A DNA stretch of 26,161 nt, from positions 1 to 26,161 of IMG/VR virus record IMGVR_UViG_3300017739_000090; one strand, written 5' to 3'. The notes beneath the pieces were generated by a model. The model had not been told where the DNA came from and searched no databases. It saw only the letters and a list, made by a program, of their open reading frames with translations. Positions 1 to 8,600 of the stretch are shown piece after piece. A program made the translations under genes and the position numbers. This DNA is from a virus. The stretch's first letter is position 1. Every line of letters starts with the position of its first letter.

Positions 1-1626
1 ATACCCTATCTACAGGCTACAGAGGGATTAGGGTATCAAGATGCTCTATTAGAATCGTTCAAGCGTGACCCGATGGTTCAGTCTTTGTACGCCAAATACG
101 GTGTGCAGCCTGTTCGTCAGACAAAAGACGGGTCTACCTATCTATATGACCCCATGACTTTTGGTGAGATACGCACCAAAGAAGTCAAAGATACCTCTGT
201 TAAAGATGCCCTAAAAATTGCAGGTATCGTAGGTCTATCTGTTTTTGGTGGTGGAGCACTTGCTGGCACGGCTGCGTTCGGCGGCGGTACTTCCGCAGCA
301 GGTACTGCGTTAGCCAAAGGTCTTACCTCTGCTGGAGTTACTGCGCTTACGGGCGGGGACACTAATGACATCTTAAAATCTTTTGCTTTGGCTGGGGCAG
401 GAGGATATGCAAAGGGGCTTAGCGCCAACGCAGCAGATTTAGCAAGCAAAGCAGCGGAGAATGCATTTACTTTGGGTGGTGCAGCAGATCCCGCATTATT
501 CGAGGCCGCAAATGCTGCTGCAAAAACTGCTGAAACATTCAACAAGGTAGTAGCAGGAGCTAAATTCGTAGACGCTGCGATAGACGGAAACGTAGCAGGT
601 GCAGCTATATCTCTGGTTGGCCCTAAATTCACTAAAGCAGCAATGGATAAAGTGGGGCTAGATAAAGAGTTTTTAGATGGCTACAACATAAACCAAGACG
701 ATGCTGTTGCGGGGTTTGTTAAAACCGAACTTGAGTTAGCGAAAGGTACCGATTTTGGTGATGCTATAGCTAAGGGTTTTGAGGAATACATAAAAGAGGG
801 CGGTGCATTAGCGCCAAACAACATGAAGACCCCGGAGTTTATTAAGAAGATAGGAGACGTAATATCAGAGACCGGCAGTCTCATAGACGATACTTTTTTA
901 CAGCCCGCAAAAGGGTTTGTAGAAGGCACGGTCAAGGTATTGGGTGATGTAGCAGAACCTGTGGTTGACGTTATCGAAGATGTAGCAGGTGCTGTGGTAG
1001 AAAAAGCACCACTCATAGAAGATGCAGTTAAGGCCACAGGAGCGGCAGTAGAAGATGTTGTTAAACCGATAGTCGAGCCGATCATAGACGCTGCACCCGT
1101 TGTAGAAGATGCAGTGCGAGCGGTAGGCTCTACCGTAGATGACGTAATCATAGAACCAGCAAAAGAGTTAGTAGAAGAAGTAGCACCAGTTGTAGAAGAC
1201 GTAGTGAAAGATGTAGGTTCTGCTGTAGACGATGCCGTTTTGCAGCCTGCAAAAGAAGTTATTGAAAGCGTGGTAGAGGCAATACCAGAGCCAAGTTTGC
1301 CGGACATTGATCTACCAAGTATTGATGTTGACCTACCTGAAGTTGACCTGCCCAAGGTTGATCTACCTAGACCTAGCGTATCTATGCCTACACCTACGTT
1401 TACGCCTACACGCGCCCCCTCTTCCCTTATCCGCACCCCCGGCATACTGCAAGAGACAGGTGCAGAGCTGTTTGATCTCGGGGATCGTGAAGAAAGACGC
1501 ACTAGCGATGACGACATAACAGCTTTCTTAGCTAGCCTTGCGGGCGGTGGCATGGCAAATGGTGGTGCGGTCAGAAACTCTTATGGTAGTCTTGACGAGC
1601 TGCTACGTATAGTCGGAGGCAAGTGA
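1..1626 (+). CDS. Partial Gly/Ala-rich virion-type protein with acidic Val/Pro repeats
   Basis: The reading frame is open from base 1, so the gene starts upstream of the window and the ATG at 73 is probably internal. The product has three visible zones. First is a Gly/Ala-rich, mildly hydrophobic stretch (about 220-640). Second is an acidic zone (about 1000-1260) with roughly 30-residue repeats built on AP-V-V-E-D-(A/V)-V, VDD and PAKE motifs. Third is a short DLP-rich zone (1303-1374). Near the C-terminus is a GGGMANGG motif that resembles motifs in the following genes. No enzymatic motif was recognised. Composition and position at the head of four other virion-type genes suggest a structural or internal virion protein, but this is inference. 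The stop codon overlaps the next start (TGATG), implying translational coupling. Confidence 0.75.
   Translation: MPYLQATEGLGYQDALLESFKRDPMVQSLYAKYGVQPVRQTKDGSTYLYDPMTFGEIRTKEVKDTSVKDALKIAGIVGLSVFGGGALAGTAAFGGGTSAAGTALAKGLTSAGVTALTGGDTNDILKSFALAGAGGYAKGLSANAADLASKAAENAFTLGGAADPALFEAANAAAKTAETFNKVVAGAKFVDAAIDGNVAGAAISLVGPKFTKAAMDKVGLDKEFLDGYNINQDDAVAGFVKTELELAKGTDFGDAIAKGFEEYIKEGGALAPNNMKTPEFIKKIGDVISETGSLIDDTFLQPAKGFVEGTVKVLGDVAEPVVDVIEDVAGAVVEKAPLIEDAVKATGAAVEDVVKPIVEPIIDAAPVVEDAVRAVGSTVDDVIIEPAKELVEEVAPVVEDVVKDVGSAVDDAVLQPAKEVIESVVEAIPEPSLPDIDLPSIDVDLPEVDLPKVDLPRPSVSMPTPTFTPTRAPSSLIRTPGILQETGAELFDLGDREERRTSDDDITAFLASLAGGGMANGGAVRNSYGSLDELLRIVGGK
1003..1260 (+). repeat. Degenerate ~30-residue acidic protein repeats
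   Basis: Within the first gene, at least three units of about 28-31 residues follow the pattern AP(L/V)(I/V)ED(A/V)V, x2, (T/V)G, x2, V(D/E)D, then a Pro-containing segment. Two units carry PAKE. A weaker related unit (DDTFLQPAKG) lies just upstream around 886-915. The repeats are conserved at protein level and diverged at DNA level. Confidence 0.7.
1303..1374 (+). repeat. Short DLP-type protein repeats
   Basis: The first gene carries about four consecutive units of 5-7 residues of the form (I/V)DLP-x, for example VDLPE, VDLPK and VDLPR. A Pro/Thr-rich stretch follows. An extended, fibre-like or linker segment is plausible. Confidence 0.65.
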
Positions 1627-2573
1627 TGAGTGTACTAGATTTTCTTGAAGTCGCTAAAAATGAAGAGTTTAACCCGTTAGAAGATGATCTTGCTGCTTAC
1701 ATGGGCGGTTCTAAATTTGATGACAAAGGGTTCAACTTAGATTTTCTTGATGCTTTAGGAACCGGAGATTTATCCGACTATTCCGGCAACTTTGACGATC
1801 AAGGTTTTAACATAGATTTTCTTGATAACATTTTTGGCACATCTGGTGGCTTCAGTGACGATATTTTTAGTAATACTTCTAACCTAGAAGCTCTTTTAGC
1901 AGCCGCACAAGGAGACTCTAAAGAAGACAAACCAAATGCTTTCGAGAGTCTTCTTGGGGGCTTGCTCGGTGGCGGGTCTAGCGGCAAAGGAGACCTAAAC
2001 TTAGGTCAGTTAGGTTTAGCTCTAGGACTATCTAGCTTCTTAAAAGATAGAGGTGCATTCAGCCCTGATATGGCACCTGTGGGATACCAAGGTGAAGTGC
2101 CGCGATATACTGCGGTACGAGAACAAGTTACAGGCAGAGACGACACAGACCGTCGTCCCGGCAGTGGTGGTAGACGGTATTTCTCTGACACCATGTTTGC
2201 TAAAGCGCCTGAAAACGAAGAACCAATGTCTGTAGAAGCTGCTCGCGCTGCGGCTAAATCACAAGCAGCAGGGTTTATGGGAGGCGGTTCAGTGCTGCAA
2301 GGCGGTGGTTACTTACAAGGTGATTCTGATGGGCAAGCCGACCTTATCCCCGCTGACATTGACGGTGTGCAAGAAGCACGGTTGAGTCACGGTGAGTTTG
2401 TGCTACCGGCAGACGTGGTAGCAATGTTGGGTAACGGTAACTCTGACGCAGGTGCAGAGGCGCTTGATGATTTTATGAAGAGCGTACGTACCAAAGCCAC
2501 AGGTACGCCAAAACAACAGAAGAATATAGACGCAGATCAAGTGCTTATGATGCTGTCTAAAAGGATGGGATAG
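1626..2573 (+). CDS. Virion-type protein with repeated FDD-GFN motif and GEFVLPADVV motif
   Basis: The ATG at 1626 overlaps the previous stop (TGATG) and has a GGAGG Shine-Dalgarno sequence six bases upstream. A GTG at 1623 is a less likely start. The 315-residue product begins with an acidic, aromatic region carrying two 12-residue copies of FDD-(K/Q)-GFN-x-DFLD (residues 31-42 and 56-67). Gly-rich runs follow, including GGLLGGGSSGKG. The C-terminal third has GGGSVLQGGG, then an acidic segment, then SHGEFVLPADVVAML and a charged tail. A 'DG...GEFVLPADVV' signature of this kind recurs in phage virion-associated proteins, to my recollection, with no established biochemical role. Function is unknown; a small structural or internal virion protein is likely by context. 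Confidence 0.8.
   Translation: MSVLDFLEVAKNEEFNPLEDDLAAYMGGSKFDDKGFNLDFLDALGTGDLSDYSGNFDDQGFNIDFLDNIFGTSGGFSDDIFSNTSNLEALLAAAQGDSKEDKPNAFESLLGGLLGGGSSGKGDLNLGQLGLALGLSSFLKDRGAFSPDMAPVGYQGEVPRYTAVREQVTGRDDTDRRPGSGGRRYFSDTMFAKAPENEEPMSVEAARAAAKSQAAGFMGGGSVLQGGGYLQGDSDGQADLIPADIDGVQEARLSHGEFVLPADVVAMLGNGNSDAGAEALDDFMKSVRTKATGTPKQQKNIDADQVLMMLSKRMG
1716..1826 (+). repeat. Two-copy FDD-GFN-DFLD repeat
   Basis: Twelve-residue units are encoded at 1716-1751 and 1791-1826. They differ at two residues (K/Q and L/I) but at several silent bases, which indicates an older duplication under protein-level selection. Confidence 0.75.
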
Positions 2574-2576
2574 GTT

Positions 2577-3797
2577 ATGAGTAACGGCCTTACAGTAGAA
2601 GATCCTAACAGCCCCGTAGGACAAATATCTGGAACTAACCAAGGACTAGCGGAGTTTGCTGGCCCTTACGTTACAGAGATGCTTGGTAGAGGACGTGCAC
2701 TAGCAGAAATGCCGTTTCAAGCGTACGGAGGCCCACTTACTGCTGGCGCTAGCGGATTGCAAGAACAGGCTTTTGCTGGATATGCAGGGTTAGATCCTAA
2801 CCAGCAAACTGGCATAGCTTCTTTTGGCGGTGATATGACTGCTGGACAACAGTTTGGTTTTGGTGATGCCGCAGGACAAGGCTATGAAGCAGGATTTACC
2901 CCCGGCTCCTACGATTTGTCTGGTATGCAGCAAGGTACGTTTCAAAATATGTACACCCCTGAAGCATTTACGGGGGCTGCTGCACAACAATACATGAACC
3001 CATACTTGCAGGCTGCGTTAGAACCGCAATTGCGAGAAGCAAAACGACAAGCAGAAATGCAACGTGTTGCAGATGCTGGTCGATTGACTCGTGCCGGTGC
3101 TTTCGGTGGATCTCGTCAAGCTATATTAGAGTCAGAAGGAGCGCGTAATCTAGGTACGCAGCTTGCGGATATTACTGGTAGAGGTTATTCCGAGGCTTTT
3201 GGTCAAGCGCAACGACAGTTCAACACTGAACAGCAACGTGCAATGGCTAACCGCGATGCCATGATGGCTCAATTTAACGAACAAGAACGTATGCGCCAGC
3301 GTATCGCTGAAGTCGGAGTAGATCAGTTTAATAAAGAAGAAGCAGCGCGGCGGCAAGCAGAAGAAGCACGACGTGGGCAGTTCAATATAGAAGCAGGTCG
3401 CCAAGAAGCACTTGATGAATCTCGTAGAAGACAATTTAATGAAGAACAACGTCGGGAAATAGAACGCCAAGAGCGTGAACGTGAGCAGTTCAACGAACAA
3501 GAACGTCGCAGAATAGCAGCCGAAGAAGCTGATCGTCGGTTTGGGTTGAGCGCACTACGAGACATGCGTGCCGCCGGACAAGAACAGCGTGGTATAGAAC
3601 AAGAAGGTATTACTGCTGACTACTTGCAGTTTCAACAAGAACAGCAATACCCGTATGAGCAGTTACAGTTTATGCAGTCGCTGCTACAAGGACTACCAAT
3701 TACCGCTACTTCTCGTCAGTTTGTCGAACCCGGAGGTTTTCAAGAAATAGGTGGCGGTGTAGGCGGTATTTTAGAGTTATTGCGTAGGATAGGATGA
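2577..3797 (+). CDS. Virion-type protein with six exact 18-residue helical repeats
   Basis: The ATG is three bases after the previous stop. The 406-residue product has an N-terminal globular-looking half with AYGGPLTAG near residue 50 and NPYLQAALEP then GAFGGSRQA around residues 140-180. It also has a highly charged Gln/Arg/Glu-rich half. Residues 214-321 are six tandem units of exactly 18 residues, each starting QFN. Eighteen residues equal five alpha-helical turns, so a long straight helix or coiled coil with one face marked by QFN is expected. The C-terminal end is again less charged. I recall the NPYL...GAFGGSR region from hypothetical proteins of marine phages, but its function is not established. 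The stop overlaps the next gene by four bases (ATGA). Confidence 0.85.
   Translation: MSNGLTVEDPNSPVGQISGTNQGLAEFAGPYVTEMLGRGRALAEMPFQAYGGPLTAGASGLQEQAFAGYAGLDPNQQTGIASFGGDMTAGQQFGFGDAAGQGYEAGFTPGSYDLSGMQQGTFQNMYTPEAFTGAAAQQYMNPYLQAALEPQLREAKRQAEMQRVADAGRLTRAGAFGGSRQAILESEGARNLGTQLADITGRGYSEAFGQAQRQFNTEQQRAMANRDAMMAQFNEQERMRQRIAEVGVDQFNKEEAARRQAEEARRGQFNIEAGRQEALDESRRRQFNEEQRREIERQEREREQFNEQERRRIAAEEADRRFGLSALRDMRAAGQEQRGIEQEGITADYLQFQQEQQYPYEQLQFMQSLLQGLPITATSRQFVEPGGFQEIGGGVGGILELLRRIG
3216..3539 (+). repeat. Six tandem 54-bp / 18-residue QFN repeats
   Basis: Units start at 3216, 3270, 3324, 3378, 3432 and 3486, each opening with Gln-Phe-Asn and running exactly 18 codons without insertion or deletion. 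The DNA of the units differs (cag ttc aac, caa ttt aac, cag ttt aat), so the period is maintained at protein level. Confidence 0.92.
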
Positions 3798-5596
3798 TGT
3801 TGGATAACCCTCTTAGTCAGATAGAACGCACTAAAGACGCCTACGCAGGCAACATGCAGGGGCTGCAAAAACGCGCCAACATGACCAAGGAATTGGTTGA
3901 TCTGCTTGCTATGCAGCAACTAAAGCAAGACCTAGATGCTATAAAACGTAACCAAGCCATGCAGCAACAAGGCAATCCTGCAACTATCAAAGAACAAATG
4001 CAGCAAGGTCTTATGGGCGAGTATCGCCAGCAAGCCGCAAAAGAAATGGGCATAGGCCCAAGCGAGATGGACGTTGTACAACGCGCACGACAGGGTATGC
4101 CTCAAGGTATGCCACAGCAACAACCGCGAATGGCTCAAGGTATGATGAGTCAGGCACGCCCAGTGCAGTTAGCTGGTGGTGGCATTGTTGCGTTTCAAGA
4201 AGGTGGCCCTACTAAAGATGAGTTAGCCAAATTTCTAAAAGCAGCGGCAGAAAAACGTCGTGCGTCTGAGCCTAGTCCGTCGTCTATTGAGCAAACACCT
4301 AGACAAAGAGAGATGCAAGAGCTAATAGCTAGGTTAGCAGAACGTCGTGGAAATCCTCTTATAGACCTATCAGGTACTAAGACTGAGATACAAGAACGCG
4401 AAAGAAGTAGAGCCTTGCAAGAGGAAATGGAGGAAATGTTTACTCCTAAAACAGGGGGTATACAGGTAGGGCAGATGCCTCGACCAGAACCTATTGTAGA
4501 TGAAGGAATTGCATCAAATTTGCCTCCTGCACTTAACCCCAACTACGTGCCCCCTGCACTTAGTCCGCGAACGCCTCCCGGTGGAGGTGTTTTAAGACCA
4601 GAAGATCCAACACCTACAAAACCTGCCCCTAGCATACAAGATCGGCTTGATGCGGTAAGAACTTCCGGTATTGCTGCAGGCATAGATCCTTACCAGTTAG
4701 ACCAGACACAGCGAGAGCAAGCAGAAGCTGATATAGCAAAAGATCCTGATAAAGCGGGGCTTGCTGCTATAGATCGCATAAAACGTCTATCGAAGATGGG
4801 CGAAAACGAAAAGCTGCTTGAAGACATGCAGAAGCGTGTACAGGCAACTTACGATGAAACTACGCCGTCTCGCATGGACGATCTTGTAGATTTGTTTACG
4901 GCTGCTGGTAGAGGCGGCATAACTGGTGTAGGTGTGCGTGGCGGACAACTGCGGCGTGAAGAAGCAGCGCGTCGTAAACAGTTAGATCAAGATGTAATGG
5001 GTATCCAAGCAACTACCATAGAGCTTAACCGTAACTACGGTGCTGATGCTGCGAAAGCATACGCAGATGCAGAATCCACTATAATTAATCAGAAAAACAA
5101 TGCGCGTAACTTCTTAGCAAATGCTGACCAAGCTGAACAAGCAAGCCTTATGGATCGAGCACGTTTAACACTAGACGAACAGCAAAACGTACGTCAGTTG
5201 TACACTGAGCAAGAACGAAACAGGTTACTCAGTGAACAGATAACAGAGGGTAATCTATCGTCATTGTCGAAATCTATTGACGATTCTCTTGCCTTAAATG
5301 CGACACAAGTTATGGCTATAACGGAACAGGTGAACGAAGATCCTAGATACGCAGAAATACGTAGTTTAGATCCAACAGATGATGATGATGCCCGTAAGCT
5401 AAAACTGCTAGAAGAAGCGCGAGACGCTGAGATAATTGCGCTAACCGCTGATCTTACTGCTATGTCTGACGCGCTAAGGGTTCGACAACTTCGGATACAA
5501 TCAATGCAAGACGATCAAGTAAGGCGGCTAACTCCCCGCGAAGAAGTTTCACTTTCTCCTGAAGCCCAGAAGGCTATGGCAAGCGCCGGAGGCTAG
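3794..5596 (+). CDS. Gln-rich coiled-coil virion-type protein with GGGIVAFQEGG motif
   Basis: The start (ATGATG) overlaps the previous stop. The 600-residue product begins with a Gln/Met-rich, predicted helical region (residues 1-125). Next comes GGGIVAFQEGG at residues 128-138, then a charged helical stretch, a Pro-rich linker at about 235-280, and a long, mainly helical C-terminal half rich in Ala, Glu, Gln and Arg. Near the middle it contains a Gly-rich loop (GRGGITGVGVRGG). No catalytic motif or signal peptide is visible. Position between two other virion-type genes and composition suggest an internal or ejected virion protein. This is inference only. Confidence 0.8.
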   Translation: MMLDNPLSQIERTKDAYAGNMQGLQKRANMTKELVDLLAMQQLKQDLDAIKRNQAMQQQGNPATIKEQMQQGLMGEYRQQAAKEMGIGPSEMDVVQRARQGMPQGMPQQQPRMAQGMMSQARPVQLAGGGIVAFQEGGPTKDELAKFLKAAAEKRRASEPSPSSIEQTPRQREMQELIARLAERRGNPLIDLSGTKTEIQERERSRALQEEMEEMFTPKTGGIQVGQMPRPEPIVDEGIASNLPPALNPNYVPPALSPRTPPGGGVLRPEDPTPTKPAPSIQDRLDAVRTSGIAAGIDPYQLDQTQREQAEADIAKDPDKAGLAAIDRIKRLSKMGENEKLLEDMQKRVQATYDETTPSRMDDLVDLFTAAGRGGITGVGVRGGQLRREEAARRKQLDQDVMGIQATTIELNRNYGADAAKAYADAESTIINQKNNARNFLANADQAEQASLMDRARLTLDEQQNVRQLYTEQERNRLLSEQITEGNLSSLSKSIDDSLALNATQVMAITEQVNEDPRYAEIRSLDPTDDDDARKLKLLEEARDAEIIALTADLTAMSDALRVRQLRIQSMQDDQVRRLTPREEVSLSPEAQKAMASAGG

Positions 5597-5600
5597 TTAA

Positions 5601-8600
5601 ATGGCAACAGTAGCGCAGGCTAGAAGAGCCATAGAGGTGTTAGAAGCTCGCGGCGATATAGCCGGAGCCGCTGCTATCCGAAGAGATTTAGATGCTGCCG
5701 GACTATCTGCTAGCACCACAGACTTTGAAGCGCAGGTTGCCGCAGAACGCCAGCAAAGACTAGAAAGGCGGGAGCAAGCCCGTGAAGCAAGCCAGCAGCG
5801 TCGGCTTGAATTAGCTGAATTAGATCGTGGAGCTATCTCCAGAGGTATCGACATTGGTACGGATCTGATAGGGCAAGCCACAGGGTCTACTCTTGAGGGT
5901 GTTGGTGGGCTGCTTGGCCTTGAAGGACTTGAGCAATATGGCGCTGAAGTAGCTCTCGAAAACGAAGCTGACATACAACGCAAAGCACGATTCCAAACCA
6001 GACTTGACGATGTTGAAGGCGTTGGAAGTTTTGGGTCTTTCTTAGGTGGTATTGCCGCAGAAAGCGCCCCACAGATGGGTGCTAGTATTGCTGGCGGTAT
6101 TGCAGGAGCTAAACTTGGTGCGGCTCTCGGCCCAGTAGGTGCGCTAATTGGTGGTATTGCCGGTGGTACTGCAGCTAACCTACCGTTTTTCTATGGTATG
6201 AACCGCGAGCGGCAAAAAGATGCTATAGATCAAGGACTGCGAACTGAAATAGACGAAGGTGCAGCCGCACTTACTGCCATACCTCAAGCAGCATTAGATA
6301 GCATTGTTGACCGCCTACTGGTTGGTGGGCTTGGACTTACCAGCCGTGCTGTTGGTGGCGGGGGTATATTTACTCGCGGGGTTAAAGGAGCAGGTACAGG
6401 TGCAGTAACAGAAGCACCCACAGAAGTAGGGCAACAGCTTCTTGAACGTGCTCAAGCAGGGCTACCTATAGACGACGAAGAAGCCCTCGCTGAATACCGC
6501 GAAGCTGGCATAGCTGGTGGCCTGTTAGGTGGTTCTATACGTGGTACTACCACTGTGTTTGGTGGTGACGTTGCAGCTAGAGAAGATGCCGAAATAGAGG
6601 CTAGGGAACAGCTACGAAGAGACAGTGAAGCCGCTGTAGCGCGTGGTCAAGCGCAAATAGAGATGTTCCCTACAGAAGAAGGGCCACGAGATGCTGCTGC
6701 GGAAGTTAGGGAACAGCTACGAAGAGACAGTGAAGCCGTAGAAACATCTCCAGATCAACTGTCACTGCCGGGGCTAGAACCATCCGTGCAGCTTTCGGAT
6801 GAAGAAGTAACCACTAGGCTAGCAGAGTTTACTGAGGAACAATTAGCAGATGCTATGGCTCCAGTGGGCACGCAGCTTGAATTAGTAGACGTGCCAAGGG
6901 CTGAAACAACTGACCAGTTAGCAGATACACTCGATGTCGAAGAGGTACGCGAGCGAGTATTTAAGGGTTTTAGCGAAAGTGCAAAACAAAAGCCCTTAGA
7001 TCAACTCACTACCAAGCAGAAAGCCACAATAGCCAAAAGAGCGCAAAAACTAGAATCGGCAGAGCTTGCCGCACTCGAAGAGGTATTAACACAAGAAGCT
7101 GCTACAAGGCAGGAAGCCGAACAACGTGACGCAGCAACGGCACAAGAAACTTTCCCGTCTCCTGCTGTAGGCCCACAATTACGAGGTTTGCCTTCGCCAG
7201 AAAGTGAACCTATTACGGTCACCCCTGAAGGAGAAGCAGTTACTGAACAGCAACGAAGACGAACTGACACGATAGCAGAACGGCAGCAACAGCAACTGAA
7301 TGCCGAGCAAGCTGCACGAGATGTGGTCACGGGTGATATGCCCGAAGCTGAAGTACGCCTAGCTAGAGAACGTGACGCGGTTGCCGAACGAACGCAGCCT
7401 GATTTGTTCCCCTCTGAACTTGTTGTAGCAGAAGAAGCCGTTACAGAACCTGAAGTTGTCCCGGCGGCTGAACCTTTGCGTGTAACATCTCAGACGCTAG
7501 ATTCTTTAGCGATCCCGCCCCGTGCCCCTATAAGAAAAGAAATCCCTGAAGGCGCGTCTTTAGACGATCCTGCTGTTTCTCCTAGAACTGGGAATCCGTT
7601 ACCCATAACTGTGCGTGAACGATTAGTCAGTTATGGTAGGAACAGAGGCTCAAAAGCCGTACAAGACAGCATTGATAATTTTCTACAAGGAGAACCTGAA
7701 GGCGTATCAACCAGACAACGTGCTTTACCTACTCGCGCTAAAAAAGAGCCAGATGCAGTAACAGATGTAGATACAGATACAGATACAGATACAGATACAG
7801 ATGCAGATTTAGACGAACTCATTGAACTACGAAATACAGAAAATAAAAATCCTGAACAAGAAACTAGGTTTTTAGAATTAGCCGGTAAAATTCGAGCACA
7901 AGCAGGCACACCCAAAGAGGGGATTGTTCGACGTAAAAGAAGCACTGAGGAAGTACGAAGACAAGCTGAATCTGAACCTGTTGAGATAGAATCAAAAGAA
8001 GAAACAGAGCTAGCTGCACTTCAAGACAGGGTAGACCTAGCTGTAGAAGAAGCTAGAAGCAAAAACGAGAAAAAATCGCCTTCCTTACCTCAAACAAAAG
8101 AAGCGCAAGATGTCAGGGAAGCTGTGCAAGACCTGCGAGAAAATGATCCTGATTACGCAGGGTTAGGCTATTCCGCAGCGAAAGATAAATACATAAAAGA
8201 ACAAGCTGGAATAATCTCAGCAGGTACACGAACCACGCCAGACGAAAGAGCCAAATACTTAATGAAAGTTAGGGATATGGGGCTGGATGTCAGGATGGCT
8301 ATGCGCGGGCTAGCACCGCCTATGTTTGGTTCTGGTAACGTAATATACGATGTTGATGCACCCTTAACGAATTCGGTCATGGACAAGGTGAATGCGGGGG
8401 ATGTACGTGGTGCGCTACAGGAGCTAGCAAAAACAACAAAAGACAAGCGTGCGGCTCGTGTAGCTAGAAAGTTGTTGAATTACGTAGGTACAACGCAGAT
8501 AGATGTGGTCAATATGCAGCCCATATCAGAGACCACTACGCTGCGTGAAGCTGACAATCTTGCCACCATGGTAGATACCCTGAAAGAGTATGGGCGAGCA

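Noticed and set aside
681-1553. 290-codon - strand ORF antisense to the first virion gene
   Set aside because: Its Ser/Thr-rich product mirrors the repetitive Val/Asp coding of the + strand frame; no motif, and the + frame is open through the window start with operon coupling.
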